64,000 nucleotides of DNA from JBEBSD01 sp040394475 (GTDB lineage Bacteria; Bacteroidota; Bacteroidia; Cytophagales; Spirosomataceae). The stretch is from contig JBEBSD010000002.1 of NCBI GenBank assembly GCA_040394475.1, positions 62,001 through 126,000 of the forward strand, in the 5' to 3' direction. A program made the translations under genes and the position numbers. The notes beneath the pieces are model-generated. The model had not been told where the DNA came from. It worked only from the letters and a program-made list of their open reading frames with translations, and did no database searches. Shown here piece by piece: positions 1 through 8,585 of this stretch; position 1 is the stretch's first letter; every line of letters begins with the position of its first letter.

Positions 1-732
1 CTGGGCGAGTACAGCCCAGCGGAAATGCCGTTGCCGCAGGGGATTCGTTACTGTGGCTGCCGATGCTCCCGGAATCTCGGCAGCGTGCGGGTTTTGCAGG
101 GGCGGTACCTTTACAAAAGCGAAAGCAATCCCGATCGCCACGATCACACTCCCGATTACCTGGTAAAGCAATTTAACAGAGGTCAGGTCGTTCGCACTGC
201 CTTCCGAAACGCTCAGGATAAAATAACCGCCGATCAAAGGACCGATTACGGCCCCTAAACCGTTGAACGACTGTGCGAAATTAATCCGTTGATCGCTGGT
301 CTGCTGGACGCCCAGGCTGCCTACAAAAGGGTGGGCGACGGCCTCCAGGGTTGCCAGTCCGCAGGCGAGTACAAAAAGTGCTATGCGAAAAAAACCGAAA
401 GAGGCGGCATCCGCGGCGGGTGTAAAGAGAAAAGCGCCCAGTGCATACAACCCCAAGCCTAACAAAACGCCGTTTTTATAGCCAAAGCGTTTCATAAATA
501 AACCTGCGGGTATCCCCATAATGGCATAGGCGCCAAAAATAGAGAACTGTACCAGTCCTGACTCTGCTTTGCTGACATGCAGAACATTCTGAAAATGCTT
601 GTTCAACACGTCTCCCATGGTAATGGCAATGCCCCAGAGCATAAACAGCGAGGTGACAAAAACGAGGGTGGTGAGATATTTCTTTTCAGTAAACGGCGAG
701 GCGGGGGCCGCTTGTTTAGTCTCGGGGATCAT
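1..732 (-). CDS. FucP-type sugar:H+ symporter (MFS), 3' end cut by window edge
   Basis: This frame is open from ATG at 732 down to base 1, giving the first 244 residues of a major facilitator protein whose C-terminal half lies outside the window. Near residues 28-45 it reads FVTSLFMLWGIAITMGDVLN, then QFSIFGAYAIMGIPAGLFMK and FVGSLGVQQTSDQRINFAQS, which are typical of the fucose/glucose/galactose permease (FHS) branch. Hydrophobic stretches fit about six membrane helices. Members import L-fucose, glucose or galactose with protons across the inner membrane; the actual sugar cannot be read from this half. It is divergent from folA across about 300 bp. The family assignment is firm, the substrate open. 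Confidence 0.85.
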   Translation of the reverse strand, partial: MIPETKQAAPASPFTEKKYLTTLVFVTSLFMLWGIAITMGDVLNKHFQNVLHVSKAESGLVQFSIFGAYAIMGIPAGLFMKRFGYKNGVLLGLGLYALGAFLFTPAADAASFGFFRIALFVLACGLATLEAVAHPFVGSLGVQQTSDQRINFAQSFNGLGAVIGPLIGGYFILSVSEGSANDLTSVKLLYQVIGSVIVAIGIAFAFVKVPPLQNPHAAEIPGASAATVTNPLRQRHFRWAVLAQ

Positions 733-1028
733 ATAGAATGGTTGATTTGCAACAGTTAATTCCCATAGGTTAAAAGAAAACCCGCGAAGAACGGTAGATT
801 AAACGTTCCGGACAGTGTTGTCTGTTTTTTGCGTCGAAAGTAGTGTTTTTTTGAGATAGAACAGGTAATATCTCCTTTTTTCTTTGGGGAATTGTTGAAG
901 AGCCGAACATGCGGCATCGGGGACAGGCGGACGGTTCGGCGGCTGTCCATACGAGAACAGCCGGGTGCTTTCTTGGCTTCGTGAAGGTTATCCTTTAATA
1001 TTGCAGCAGCAATAAAGTCCCAACGAAA
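733..1028. other. Intergenic region between divergent permease and folA
   Basis: About 300 bp without a convincing gene. It holds the folA promoter at its right end and a lone TGCAACA half-site at 748-754. Two short reverse-strand frames cross it, but they overlap folA antisense and resemble nothing. Confidence 0.5.
973..1003 (+). promoter_or_regulatory. Putative folA promoter
   Basis: TTG at 973-975, a 20-bp spacer and TAATATTG at 996-1003 match the Bacteroidota promoter pattern TTG/TAnnTTTG with one mismatch. The expected transcript start near 1010 leaves a leader of about 20 nt before the folA ATG at 1029. Confidence 0.5.
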
Positions 1029-1547
1029 ATGAAAGTATCCCTGATGGTGGCCGCGGCCTTGCGCGGAGAAATTGGTAAAGACAACCGTTTGTTGTGGCAT
1101 TTGCCAAAGGACCTCAGGCGCTTTAAACAGCTCACGCTTGGGAAGCCGATCATTATGGGGCGGAAAACATTTGAAGCGATCGGGAAACCGCTTCCCGGCC
1201 GGACATCAATCGTAGTCACCCGGAGCAACGATTTGTCGCATACCGGGATATTGGCGGCAGCATCGATGGAAGCGGCGCTGAGAATTGCGCTGCAACTGGG
1301 CGCCGAAGAAGCAGTCGTTATAGGCGGAGGGGAAATTTACCGGCTCGCAATGCCTTACGTCTCTGTGATTTACCTGACGCGGGTTCATACCGAAACCGAT
1401 GCCGACACCTGGTTTCAGATGCCGGCACCGGAAGAGTGGATAGAAACGGGAAGGGAATGGCACGGCCCGGATGAAAAGCATGCATTTCCGTTTGAATTTA
1501 TTGACCTCCGGCGAAACGTTCCGGCGGCCGCTGTACCGGACCTGTAA
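1029..1547 (+). CDS. folA: Dihydrofolate reductase
   Basis: The protein of 172 aa has the full length of a bacterial chromosomal DHFR, which reduces dihydrofolate to tetrahydrofolate with NADPH in the cytoplasm. Visible family marks are W23, the catalytic acid D28 in LPKDLRRFK, the cofactor-binding MGRKTFEAIG (43-52), and VVIGGGEIY (96-104) before the C-terminal strand. The start MKVSLMVAAA fits the usual first beta strand. It converges with the TonB receptor, the two stops being 11 bp apart. No thymidylate synthase lies next to it in this window. Confidence 0.95.
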   Translation: MKVSLMVAAALRGEIGKDNRLLWHLPKDLRRFKQLTLGKPIIMGRKTFEAIGKPLPGRTSIVVTRSNDLSHTGILAAASMEAALRIALQLGAEEAVVIGGGEIYRLAMPYVSVIYLTRVHTETDADTWFQMPAPEEWIETGREWHGPDEKHAFPFEFIDLRRNVPAAAVPDL

Positions 1548-1558
1548 GACCGCGCTTC

Positions 1559-3469
1559 TTACAACCGGAATTTCAACCCGCACATGAGCCATCTTCCCGG
1601 CATCTGCGCCCCTAACAGATCGCTATAACGGGTGTTCGTGAGGTTGTCTGATTGTACAAACAACGACATATGAGCGGGAATCAGCGCATAGGCTGCCTGA
1701 AGGTTGATAACCGCGTACTGTTTACTGATATGCGTTTCCAAATTCGCTGCCTCCCGTTGTTCCCGTACCTTGTAAAGGCCGTTCACGGCGGCATTCCATC
1801 GTCCTTTTTGCCAGGTAAGCGAAAAGTTGGTCAGCAGCCGTGCATGGGAGGCGATGTAAAAGGAAGGCACCTGGCCGGCACCGTCGCTGTCAAGCAGCGT
1901 GATGCCCAGAATGGCTGACAGCCGGTGATCCCCGCCAAGGGTCTGACTGTACTGGCCATCGATTTCAACCCCTCTGGTCGTTATCCGGGCGATGTTCCGG
2001 GCCAGGGCATAAACACCTTCCGGCGACAGATTGTCTTTCCGGGGCATTTGATCGTAGGGCGTGGAAACGTAGTCGATCAGGTCGCGGTGGTTGCGCTGAA
2101 AGAGGGTGGTCGAAACCTTGAGGTAGCTTTCCGGAAACCAGTCTGCGCCGACTTCATAGCTAAAGGAACGTTCTGCTTTCAGATCCGGATTGCCGATGCT
2201 GCCGCTAGCTACCAGTTCCTTGTTATAATTGTTAAACCGCTCAGTGAAATCGGCATCCCGTATCGTTTTGCCCCCGCTGGCACGGAATTGCCAGTCATGG
2301 TGTTTGTAGGAAAGCGTCATTTGAGGAACAATCTCCGTGCCGATGCGTTCACGCCAGTCGATACGGAGTGAGGGCTGTAACGAGAATCCGCCCAACTGAT
2401 GATTCAGGAGCAGAAAGGGAGCCAGCTGGTTCAGTCCATGGTTTCCCCGATCGTTTGAACGGATTTGTTTCTGCTGGTAATTCATTCCCGAGACAAGGCT
2501 TGTCCCGGCGCTGAGTTGCTGCTGCCAGGTGAACAGCCCTTGGGAAAGACGGGAATAATTGTCGTTGGCAACAGCCATGGTATTGTACCGGTAGTGATCA
2601 GCGGCGGCCTTATAGCCAGCCTTCAGGCTCAGGGTTGTTTTGGAGCTGGAATAGCCGATTTCGAGCTGATTCCACCAGCCGGTTACTTGCTCACTTGCGG
2701 TATCCGAAACAAAAACGGTATAGAAGTTCTGCGCGGAAAAGTCACGTTTGTCAAAGGCTCCGCGATAAGCGATGTGCCATTCAGGCGCAATCGCATAGCG
2801 GGCCGAAACGGAGGCGGTATGGTTGTGAAAATAGCCGGTGGTACCTCTCTGGGCCTCTCCTCTGGCGTTGTTGGATAGTACGCCGCCGGCGATACGCAGG
2901 CGATCGCGGTGGAGGTAACCCCCTGCTTTGCCATTCAGAAGGCCATAGGAACCGACGGTCACCCCGCCTTCCAGGTAAGCGTCCTCTTTTGCGGTTGCTG
3001 CAAACGTTTTGGTAATAATGGAGATAACCCCTCCTACAGCTTCGGAGCCATACAAGGAAGATGAGGCTCCTTTGAGGATCTCGATCCGGTCGATTTCGGT
3101 AGGGGAGATCGGAATGTAACTGTTGAAATGCCCGGTGACGGGGTCGTTTAAGCGCAGCCCGTCCAATATGACCAGCACTTGCTGGAAAGTGCCGCCGCGA
3201 AGGACAATGTCACTTTGCGCTCCCATAGGCCCCCGGGCCTGGATCTCCACACCGGGTACATACCGCAGAATTTCATCCAGGCTGCTGGCCGGGAGATGGT
3301 GCAGGGTTTCTCCCCGGACGACCACCAGGCTGCGGCCGGACTCGGAGGCGCGCCGCTCAACCAGGGAAGAAGTAACGGTGACAGGGTCCAGATTGATTTC
3401 CTGTGCTTTTGTCTGCACGATACCTGTAATGAATAAAAAGAGTGCTAAGCCGGTAATAGTTGTTTTCAT
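1559..3469 (-). CDS. TonB-dependent receptor, BtuB-like
   Basis: The outer-membrane receptor of 636 aa starts with a signal peptide ending near residue 22 (TKAQ). A TonB-box-like DPVTVTSS follows around residue 28, then a plug with LDEILRYVPGVEI, QVLVILDGLRLND and GASSSLYGSEAVGGVI, then the beta barrel to a C-terminal aromatic/Leu end (CGLKFRL). It lacks the N-terminal carboxypeptidase-like domain of SusC proteins, and its compact size resembles BtuB/CirA vitamin or metal-chelate receptors. No cobalamin riboswitch fits in the 73-bp upstream gap. Instead the gene is divergent from a MocR-type regulator that may control it. The substrate is unknown. Confidence 0.9.
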   Translation of the reverse strand: MKTTITGLALFLFITGIVQTKAQEINLDPVTVTSSLVERRASESGRSLVVVRGETLHHLPASSLDEILRYVPGVEIQARGPMGAQSDIVLRGGTFQQVLVILDGLRLNDPVTGHFNSYIPISPTEIDRIEILKGASSSLYGSEAVGGVISIITKTFAATAKEDAYLEGGVTVGSYGLLNGKAGGYLHRDRLRIAGGVLSNNARGEAQRGTTGYFHNHTASVSARYAIAPEWHIAYRGAFDKRDFSAQNFYTVFVSDTASEQVTGWWNQLEIGYSSSKTTLSLKAGYKAAADHYRYNTMAVANDNYSRLSQGLFTWQQQLSAGTSLVSGMNYQQKQIRSNDRGNHGLNQLAPFLLLNHQLGGFSLQPSLRIDWRERIGTEIVPQMTLSYKHHDWQFRASGGKTIRDADFTERFNNYNKELVASGSIGNPDLKAERSFSYEVGADWFPESYLKVSTTLFQRNHRDLIDYVSTPYDQMPRKDNLSPEGVYALARNIARITTRGVEIDGQYSQTLGGDHRLSAILGITLLDSDGAGQVPSFYIASHARLLTNFSLTWQKGRWNAAVNGLYKVREQREAANLETHISKQYAVINLQAAYALIPAHMSLFVQSDNLTNTRYSDLLGAQMPGRWLMCGLKFRL

Positions 3470-3494
3470 GGGTGTAAGCGATAATTGTACTCCG

Positions 3495-3522
3495 CAAAAG
3501 TAGTATCTTGCCGGATCATCAA
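3495..3522 (-). promoter_or_regulatory. Putative promoter of the BtuB-like receptor
   Basis: Read on the reverse strand: TTG at 3522-3520, a 17-bp spacer and a perfect TAnnTTTG (TACTTTTG, 3502-3495). Transcription would start about 20 nt before the ATG at 3469. The element lies within the 73-bp gap shared with the divergent regulator, so a protein bound here could act on both genes. Confidence 0.6.
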
Positions 3523-3542
3523 AGTAATCCGGTTTTTAATTA

Positions 3543-5024
3543 ATGAGTAGTCCGGTAGCGCTTCCTTTTCGGAGCATAATTCAAATTGAGGATTCGGGTA
3601 CGGCGGTTTATCTGCAGATCAGCCGCCAGTTGATTAATGCTATCCAGCGGGGAGCATTGGTTGGTGGTGCCCGTTTGCCTGGTTCCCGTTCTCTGGCCCG
3701 GCTATTGGGTGTACACCGTAAGACGATCATTGCTGCCATCGGAGAGCTGGAAGCACAGGGCTGGGTGACGGTTTTGCCTAATCGCGGAACGTTCATTACG
3801 AGTAAGCCGCCCATTCATGCGGTAGCGCCGTTGGTTTGTGATCTGGAATTCCTTGCGGCCTACCCGGCCCGGACAGGGTACCGGTTTCACAACAGTATGT
3901 TGCTCGATCGTCCCGTGTCGGCAGGGAAACCGGCCCTGGAATTTACAGATGGTGAGCCGGATGTACGGCTGGCCCCACTGGACAAACTGGCCCGTGCCTA
4001 CAGTCGGGTTATGATTCGCAAGACCAGCAGAAAGCTGCTGGCCTATTCCCACCGGGAAGGAAATTTCTACTACCGGGAACAACTGGCAACTTACCTGAAC
4101 AATACCCGTGGATTACACATCGCACCGGAAAATGTACTCACGACACGCGGGGTGCAGATGGGGATTTACCTGGCGTCAACTATTTTGCTGGAACCGGGCG
4201 ACCTCGTTGTGGTAGGACAGTTGAGTTACTATGTGGCCAATATGATCTTCCAGCAGGCTGGGGCGGAGGTTCATCAGATTCCGGTGGACGCGTCCGGTAT
4301 TTCGGTGGCGGCCCTGCGGCTGCTCTGTGAACAGCGAAAGGTACGGATGTTGTACCTCACCCCCCACCACCACTATCCGACAACCGTTACACTCAGCGCG
4401 GAGCGGCGGGTCGAACTGCTGCAGCTGGCCAGCCAGTACGGATTTATTATTCTGGAAGATGACCACGATTACGACTTCCATTTTCAGAGCAGCCCTTTAC
4501 TGCCACTGGCCAGCGCCGACCGCCACGGAATGGTTGTCTACATCGGTTCATTTTGCAAGGCGCTTGCACCCGGACTGCGGCAAGGGTACTTGATAGCACC
4601 TACAGATCTGATCGGGGAGGCAGCCAAATTGCGGTATATTATTGACCGCCAGGGCGACCTGGTAATGGAGCAGGCACTGGGAGAGTTGCTGGCCGATGGA
4701 GAAATACAACGCCATTTGAAAAAGAGTATCAAAACGTATCGCAGCCGGAGAGACTGGTTTACACAGGAACTTCACCGGACGTTGGGTGATTATCTGCAGT
4801 TTACCCAACCCCCGGGCGGACTGGCATTCTGGGCAGAGTGGACCCGGCCCGTCAGTCTTCTGCGGACCAGCCACGCGTGTGCAAAGTATGGACTGCATAT
4901 CCCGCAGACGCTTCTTTTTCAAACCGGTGACCTTACGGCAATGCGGCTGGGTTTTGGTCATTTCAACGAAACGGAGATGACCGGTGCCCTGGAGACACTG
5001 GCGGAGGCTGTAATAGGGCTGTAG
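3543..5024 (+). CDS. MocR/PdxR-type regulator (GntR HTH plus aminotransferase domain)
   Basis: The 493 aa comprise an N-terminal GntR winged helix (about 15-85: LPGSRSLARLLGVHRKTIIA) and a fold-type I aminotransferase domain (about 130-490). The PLP-binding lysine is K339 in SFCKALAPGLRQGY, and the aspartate motif is ILEDDHDYDFHF. MocR proteins sense PLP or an aldimine and commonly activate vitamin B6 or amino-acid genes. This one is divergent from a TonB receptor across 73 bp, which makes the receptor its most likely target besides itself. No pdxST or GABA genes are adjacent. The family is firm; the effector and regulon are inference. Confidence 0.9.
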   Translation: MSSPVALPFRSIIQIEDSGTAVYLQISRQLINAIQRGALVGGARLPGSRSLARLLGVHRKTIIAAIGELEAQGWVTVLPNRGTFITSKPPIHAVAPLVCDLEFLAAYPARTGYRFHNSMLLDRPVSAGKPALEFTDGEPDVRLAPLDKLARAYSRVMIRKTSRKLLAYSHREGNFYYREQLATYLNNTRGLHIAPENVLTTRGVQMGIYLASTILLEPGDLVVVGQLSYYVANMIFQQAGAEVHQIPVDASGISVAALRLLCEQRKVRMLYLTPHHHYPTTVTLSAERRVELLQLASQYGFIILEDDHDYDFHFQSSPLLPLASADRHGMVVYIGSFCKALAPGLRQGYLIAPTDLIGEAAKLRYIIDRQGDLVMEQALGELLADGEIQRHLKKSIKTYRSRRDWFTQELHRTLGDYLQFTQPPGGLAFWAEWTRPVSLLRTSHACAKYGLHIPQTLLFQTGDLTAMRLGFGHFNETEMTGALETLAEAVIGL

Positions 5025-5044
5025 GGAAACCGGCTTTCGGAAAA

Positions 5045-5128
5045 CGGCTATCAGCTATCGGCTGTCAGAAATCAGCTATCAGCTTTCAGAAATCGGCATT
5101 CAGCTTTCAGCAATCAGCTTTCAGTTTA
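5045..5128. repeat. Heptamer tandem array, CRGCTAT family
   Basis: Twelve consecutive 7-bp units vary around CRGCTAT (cggctat, cagctat, cggctgt, cagaaat, cagcttt). The array lies just after the MocR gene stop and runs into a larger tandem repeat. It is non-coding. Confidence 0.85.
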
Positions 5129-5435
5129 ATGGAAGGAAAGGACGTAAAACGGCAACTTGCCTTTGCCGATAGCTGATGGCCGACAGCTGATGGCCATTCA
5201 GTCCGGGCTTTCAGCAATCAGCTTTCAGTTTAATGGAAAGAAAAAAGGACGTAAAACCGCAACTTGCCTTTGCCGATAGCTGATGGCAGACAGCCGATAG
5301 CCATTCAGTCCGGGCTTTCAGCAATCAGCTTTCAGTTTAATGGAAGGAAAAGGACGTAAAACCGCAACTTGTCTTTGCCGATAGCCGAGGGCTGATAGCC
5401 GATATCCGATAGCTGACGGCCGACGGCCGATAGCT
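5101..5435. repeat. About 105-bp tandem repeat, three units, with embedded heptamers
   Basis: The landmark TTTAATGG recurs at 5125, 5229 and 5336, giving periods of 104 and 107 bp. Each unit has CAGCTTTCAG heptamers, a non-heptameric core (AAGGACGTAAAACCGCAACT) and then GCCGATAGCTGATGG heptamers. The last unit degrades into GCCGATA-type heptamers up to about 5435. The array fills the gap between the converging MocR and lipid kinase genes and has no coding character. Confidence 0.85.
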
Positions 5436-5455
5436 TGTACGCTTGACGCGGCGGG

Positions 5456-6334
5456 CTACGGCAGTGCTACCGTTACAAATCCCGGAACGATGGCAGCCTC
5501 CAGCCTCAGGGCTTCGCCTTTGTATTCACCATCGATCTGGAAAGGCACCGCCGTGTCGGTGACTTCAATTACCGCTTCCCTCGTTTTGAATATTGTGACG
5601 ATCCCGGAGGCTTCTTCGAGCGTCCCCGAAAGAAATTTACCGAGGTCGCCGACGTTCATAGACTTGATGCAAATTACCTCGAAAAACCCGTCGTTGAACA
5701 GGCCTTGCGGATTGATCCGGAACCCGGTTCCGTACTTTTCCATGTTGGCTATAATAATAATGACCGTTTCGGTTTCCAGCGATTGCGCTCCGACTGTTAT
5801 ACGGGCGCGAAATAAACGATGTTCTTTCACCGTTTTCAGAAATTCACGCATGTAACCCAGTTTTCCCCGGGTGAGACCCGCTTCAAAGTTTTTGATCAGC
5901 AACGCGTTGAAGCCCATATCACTCAGGTGCAGGCACAGCTCCCGGTTAATGCGGATCCCGTCTATTTTCTGGCCGGGTGCTGTCAGCGCCGTCTCCCAGG
6001 CTACCTGCGGATCGGTCGGAAGTCCGAGGCTTACCGCTAATCCGTTGGCAGAACCGAGCGGTACAATCCCAAGGACCACTCCCTCCAGGTCTTGTATCGC
6101 TTCTGCCACAAGGGTAATGGTGCCATCGCCCCCGGCCGCAATCACCCGTTGGGGACGGACCGTCCGGATTTTCCGGCGCAGCGGTTCCAGGTCGGCCGCC
6201 CCGGAGGTCAGGAATTCGAAAAGGGCATAACCGTCTGTGGCAGCATGAGAGCGAACCCAAAACAGGAAATCATTTTTATCCACATCCCCGGATATAGGAT
6301 TTAAAACGAGCAATACCTTTTTTTCTGCCGGCAT
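5456..6334 (-). CDS. Diacylglycerol kinase-family lipid kinase
   Basis: The 292-aa protein of the DAGK/YegS/BmrU family phosphorylates a lipid hydroxyl, typically diacylglycerol, with ATP at the inner face of the membrane. The N-terminal strand VLLVLNPISG (8-16), the nucleotide-binding GGDGT (68-72), and GIVPLGSANGLAVSLGLP, a variant of the usual G-T-x-N-D-F/L-A motif, are visible. The start ATG at 6334 is 37 bp from the divergent App1-type phosphatase, which would perform the opposite reaction. Lipid specificity cannot be told from sequence; sphingosine or undecaprenol kinase are less likely alternatives. Confidence 0.88.
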   Translation of the reverse strand: MPAEKKVLLVLNPISGDVDKNDFLFWVRSHAATDGYALFEFLTSGAADLEPLRRKIRTVRPQRVIAAGGDGTITLVAEAIQDLEGVVLGIVPLGSANGLAVSLGLPTDPQVAWETALTAPGQKIDGIRINRELCLHLSDMGFNALLIKNFEAGLTRGKLGYMREFLKTVKEHRLFRARITVGAQSLETETVIIIIANMEKYGTGFRINPQGLFNDGFFEVICIKSMNVGDLGKFLSGTLEEASGIVTIFKTREAVIEVTDTAVPFQIDGEYKGEALRLEAAIVPGFVTVALP

Positions 6335-6371
6335 AAACTTATATATTTAACCACTGATTACACCGCGACTG

Positions 6372-7400
6372 ATGATTTCCTGTGAACTGAAACTCTACAG
6401 AGGCTATGCCAATAAAAATGAATTAGTGATCTGCGGACATGCTTTCAAAAAGTATCCCCGTTCCGAAAATCTGTACAATCGAAAGGGTTTTAAGAATATC
6501 CGGTCCATTATTCAGCTTTTTACCGTAAAAACCATACCCAATATAAAGGTTGTTTTCGAATTCGGTGATATCCGGGCGGAAACCTATACGGAAGAGGATG
6601 GTTTTTTTCGCTTTCAACTCCCTCTGACCGTACCGCTCCCAGGTGGCTGGTACCCTTGTACGGTAACCTTGGACGATAGCAGGGAAGGAGAGGTTGACAA
6701 ACTTACGCGTGCAGGCGAGTTTCTTGTACCCGATAAAAGCGCTTTGCTGCTTATTTCAGATATTGACGATACGTTTTTGGTGTCTTATAGTCTGAGACCG
6801 CTCAAAAAACTGTACGTCATGCTTACAAAAAATGTGGAATCCCGGAAATCGTATGCAAATGTGGTCCGCCACTATCAGTTGCTGGAAACAGCGGGAGGCA
6901 ACGGATTGGACGGCAATGGCCAGCTCGTGAAGAATCCCTTTTTTTATGTTTCCAGCAGTGAATGGAATCTCTACGATTATATCGTACGCTTTACACAGTT
7001 GAGCGGGCTGCCCAAAGCGGTGATCAAACTGCGTAAGATAAAAGATAACCTGAACGACTTCCTTACGACGGGACGCGGACAGCATAACCACAAGCTTCGG
7101 AAGATAGCCCGGATCCTTCGCTTTTATCCGGAATGGAAGTATATTCTGTTAGGAGACGATTCACAACGCGATCCTTTTATCTATCATGCGGTCGTCAGCC
7201 AGTTTCCGGCGACGGTTCGTGCTGTTTATATCCGGCAAACCGGGAGGTCCCGGAAAAGAACGACAGAAGTTCTGTTAAGCGAATTAGAAAGCCGGGGTGT
7301 GGTGGTGTGTTATTTCCGTAACAGCCGGGAAGCGATCCAGCACTCGGTCCGGGAGGGGATAATTTCAGAAAAACAGTTAGCGGAATCCGGCCATAGCTGA
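6372..7400 (+). CDS. App1-type phosphatidate phosphatase (DUF2183)
   Basis: The 342-aa protein matches the DUF2183/App1 phosphatidate phosphatase family, HAD-like enzymes that hydrolyse phosphatidate to diacylglycerol. The catalytic DxDxT motif is DIDDT at 130-134. Later come a conserved SSSEWNLYDY (about 196), a basic KLRKIKDNLNDF and the acidic ILLGDDSQRDP motif. An N-terminal beta domain (about 1-120) precedes the catalytic part, as in other bacterial members. No signal peptide is visible, so it is probably cytoplasmic or membrane-associated. It is divergent from the lipid kinase, and its stop abuts the rsgA stop with no gap. Confidence 0.85.
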   Translation: MISCELKLYRGYANKNELVICGHAFKKYPRSENLYNRKGFKNIRSIIQLFTVKTIPNIKVVFEFGDIRAETYTEEDGFFRFQLPLTVPLPGGWYPCTVTLDDSREGEVDKLTRAGEFLVPDKSALLLISDIDDTFLVSYSLRPLKKLYVMLTKNVESRKSYANVVRHYQLLETAGGNGLDGNGQLVKNPFFYVSSSEWNLYDYIVRFTQLSGLPKAVIKLRKIKDNLNDFLTTGRGQHNHKLRKIARILRFYPEWKYILLGDDSQRDPFIYHAVVSQFPATVRAVYIRQTGRSRKRTTEVLLSELESRGVVVCYFRNSREAIQHSVREGIISEKQLAESGHS

Positions 7401-8342
7401 TTATTTCCGGTTGTCCTGGTTCCCCAGCATGCTTAAATAACTTTCATACCGGCTGAAAGCGATTATTCCGTCACTCACAGCCTGTTTGATCCCGCAACCG
7501 GGCTCGCCGGCATGCAGGCAATTATGAAAACGGCAGGTATTCAGCAGCTCCCGCATTTCCGGGAAATAATGACTGATTTCGGGAGGAGCCATATCTGCCA
7601 GTCCCAATTCTTTGATCCCCGGGGAATCAATAATATAGGTGCCGGGCTCGCATTCGAACATTTCCGCAAAGGTGGTGGTGTGAACTCCCTTGTTGGCATA
7701 CGTAGAAACTTCCTGTGTTTTAAGGGACAGTTCCGGGTAAAGCGCGTTGAGTAATGTAGATTTCCCTACACCCGAATGGCCGGAAAGCAGGGATTTCTTT
7801 CCCTGCAACAATTCGCGAAAAGGTTCCAGGCCCTCCCTGCCGGTACCGGTTGTCAGCAGGCAGCGATAGTTCAGCCCTTCATATAAAGCGGTCAGTTCGG
7901 ACTGAAGTTCCTTCCATTCAGGGTTCAGCAGATCCTGCTTGTTAAAAACCAGGACAGCGGGAATCCGGAATGCTTCGGCAGTCACCAGGAAACGGTCAAT
8001 GAAACCGAGGGAAGTCCGTGGAAATTTAAGGGAAACAATCAGGACGGCCTGATCCAGGTTAGCGGCCAGCAGGTGCGCATGGCCGGTTTTATGGACCGAT
8101 TGACGAACAATATAATTCCGCCGGGGAAGGATGGCCGTTATGGTTACCGTATTAGCGGTTTCGTCTTCTATTTCAAATTCGACGAGATCGCCAACGGCAA
8201 TCGGGTTGGTTACTTTCAGTCCTTGCAGTTTGAATTTTCCCCGCAGCCTGCCCTGCCATAACTGACGGGCGCCCTCCGCCTGTATCTCGTACCACGACCC
8301 CGTTGAGCGCATGACTAACCCTTTTTGGGTTTGGTTATTCAT
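7401..8342 (-). CDS. rsgA: Ribosome small subunit-dependent GTPase A
   Basis: The 313-aa circularly permuted GTPase checks late maturation of the 30S subunit. An N-terminal OB fold (about 10-70) is followed by the permuted G motifs: VFNKQDLL (G4), GHSGVGKSTLLNAL (G1) and DSPGIKELG (G3). The C-terminal zinc finger is CRFHNCLHAGEPGCGI (Cys and His ligands). All catalytic motifs are intact and the length is normal. The ATG at 8342 follows MNNQTQKGLV. It converges with the App1-type gene and is divergent from the ROK regulator. Confidence 0.95.
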   Translation of the reverse strand: MNNQTQKGLVMRSTGSWYEIQAEGARQLWQGRLRGKFKLQGLKVTNPIAVGDLVEFEIEDETANTVTITAILPRRNYIVRQSVHKTGHAHLLAANLDQAVLIVSLKFPRTSLGFIDRFLVTAEAFRIPAVLVFNKQDLLNPEWKELQSELTALYEGLNYRCLLTTGTGREGLEPFRELLQGKKSLLSGHSGVGKSTLLNALYPELSLKTQEVSTYANKGVHTTTFAEMFECEPGTYIIDSPGIKELGLADMAPPEISHYFPEMRELLNTCRFHNCLHAGEPGCGIKQAVSDGIIAFSRYESYLSMLGNQDNRK

Positions 8343-8451
8343 ATCCCGATAGTCTTTATACCTGATAAAACACCCGATTTGAAATAACGAAAAAGAAGGA
8401 CCGACATGGGAAATTACAAGTTAATGCAAGGTTAATTGAACGGGATTGGTA

Positions 8452-8490
8452 AAATATTTCGTTTAATACAGGGTATTAAATGAAATATTT
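8452..8490. promoter_or_regulatory. 39-bp near-perfect palindrome upstream of ROK regulator
   Basis: Arms of 18 bp (8452-8469 and 8473-8490) pair at 17 of 18 positions around a 3-bp centre (AGG). The inner part reads TTTAATAC-AGG-GTATTAAA. The element lies about 95 bp before the ROK start and about 110 bp from the divergent rsgA start. ROK repressors bind long AT-rich palindromes of this kind, so an operator is likely. A transcription terminator is unlikely because no gene ends here. Confidence 0.65.
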
Positions 8491-8585
8491 GCTTTATTTA
8501 CCGTTTATAAACTATTAATAAGCGTCAAAGATACTACATTTCCTGGATCCAACATTTTTAAACAGACCCGTTTCATCTCTTTCCT

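Noticed and set aside
748..754. TGCAACA half-site upstream of the sugar permease
   Set aside because: The second half is missing (TTAATTC instead of TGTTGCA), so it is not counted as a Zur operator.
3470..3542. Cobalamin riboswitch before the BtuB-like receptor
   Set aside because: The gap is only 73 bp, too short for the about 200-nt element, and no B12-box is present.
5101..5435. CRISPR-like array
   Set aside because: The units repeat throughout their whole length; there are no unique spacers and no cas genes.
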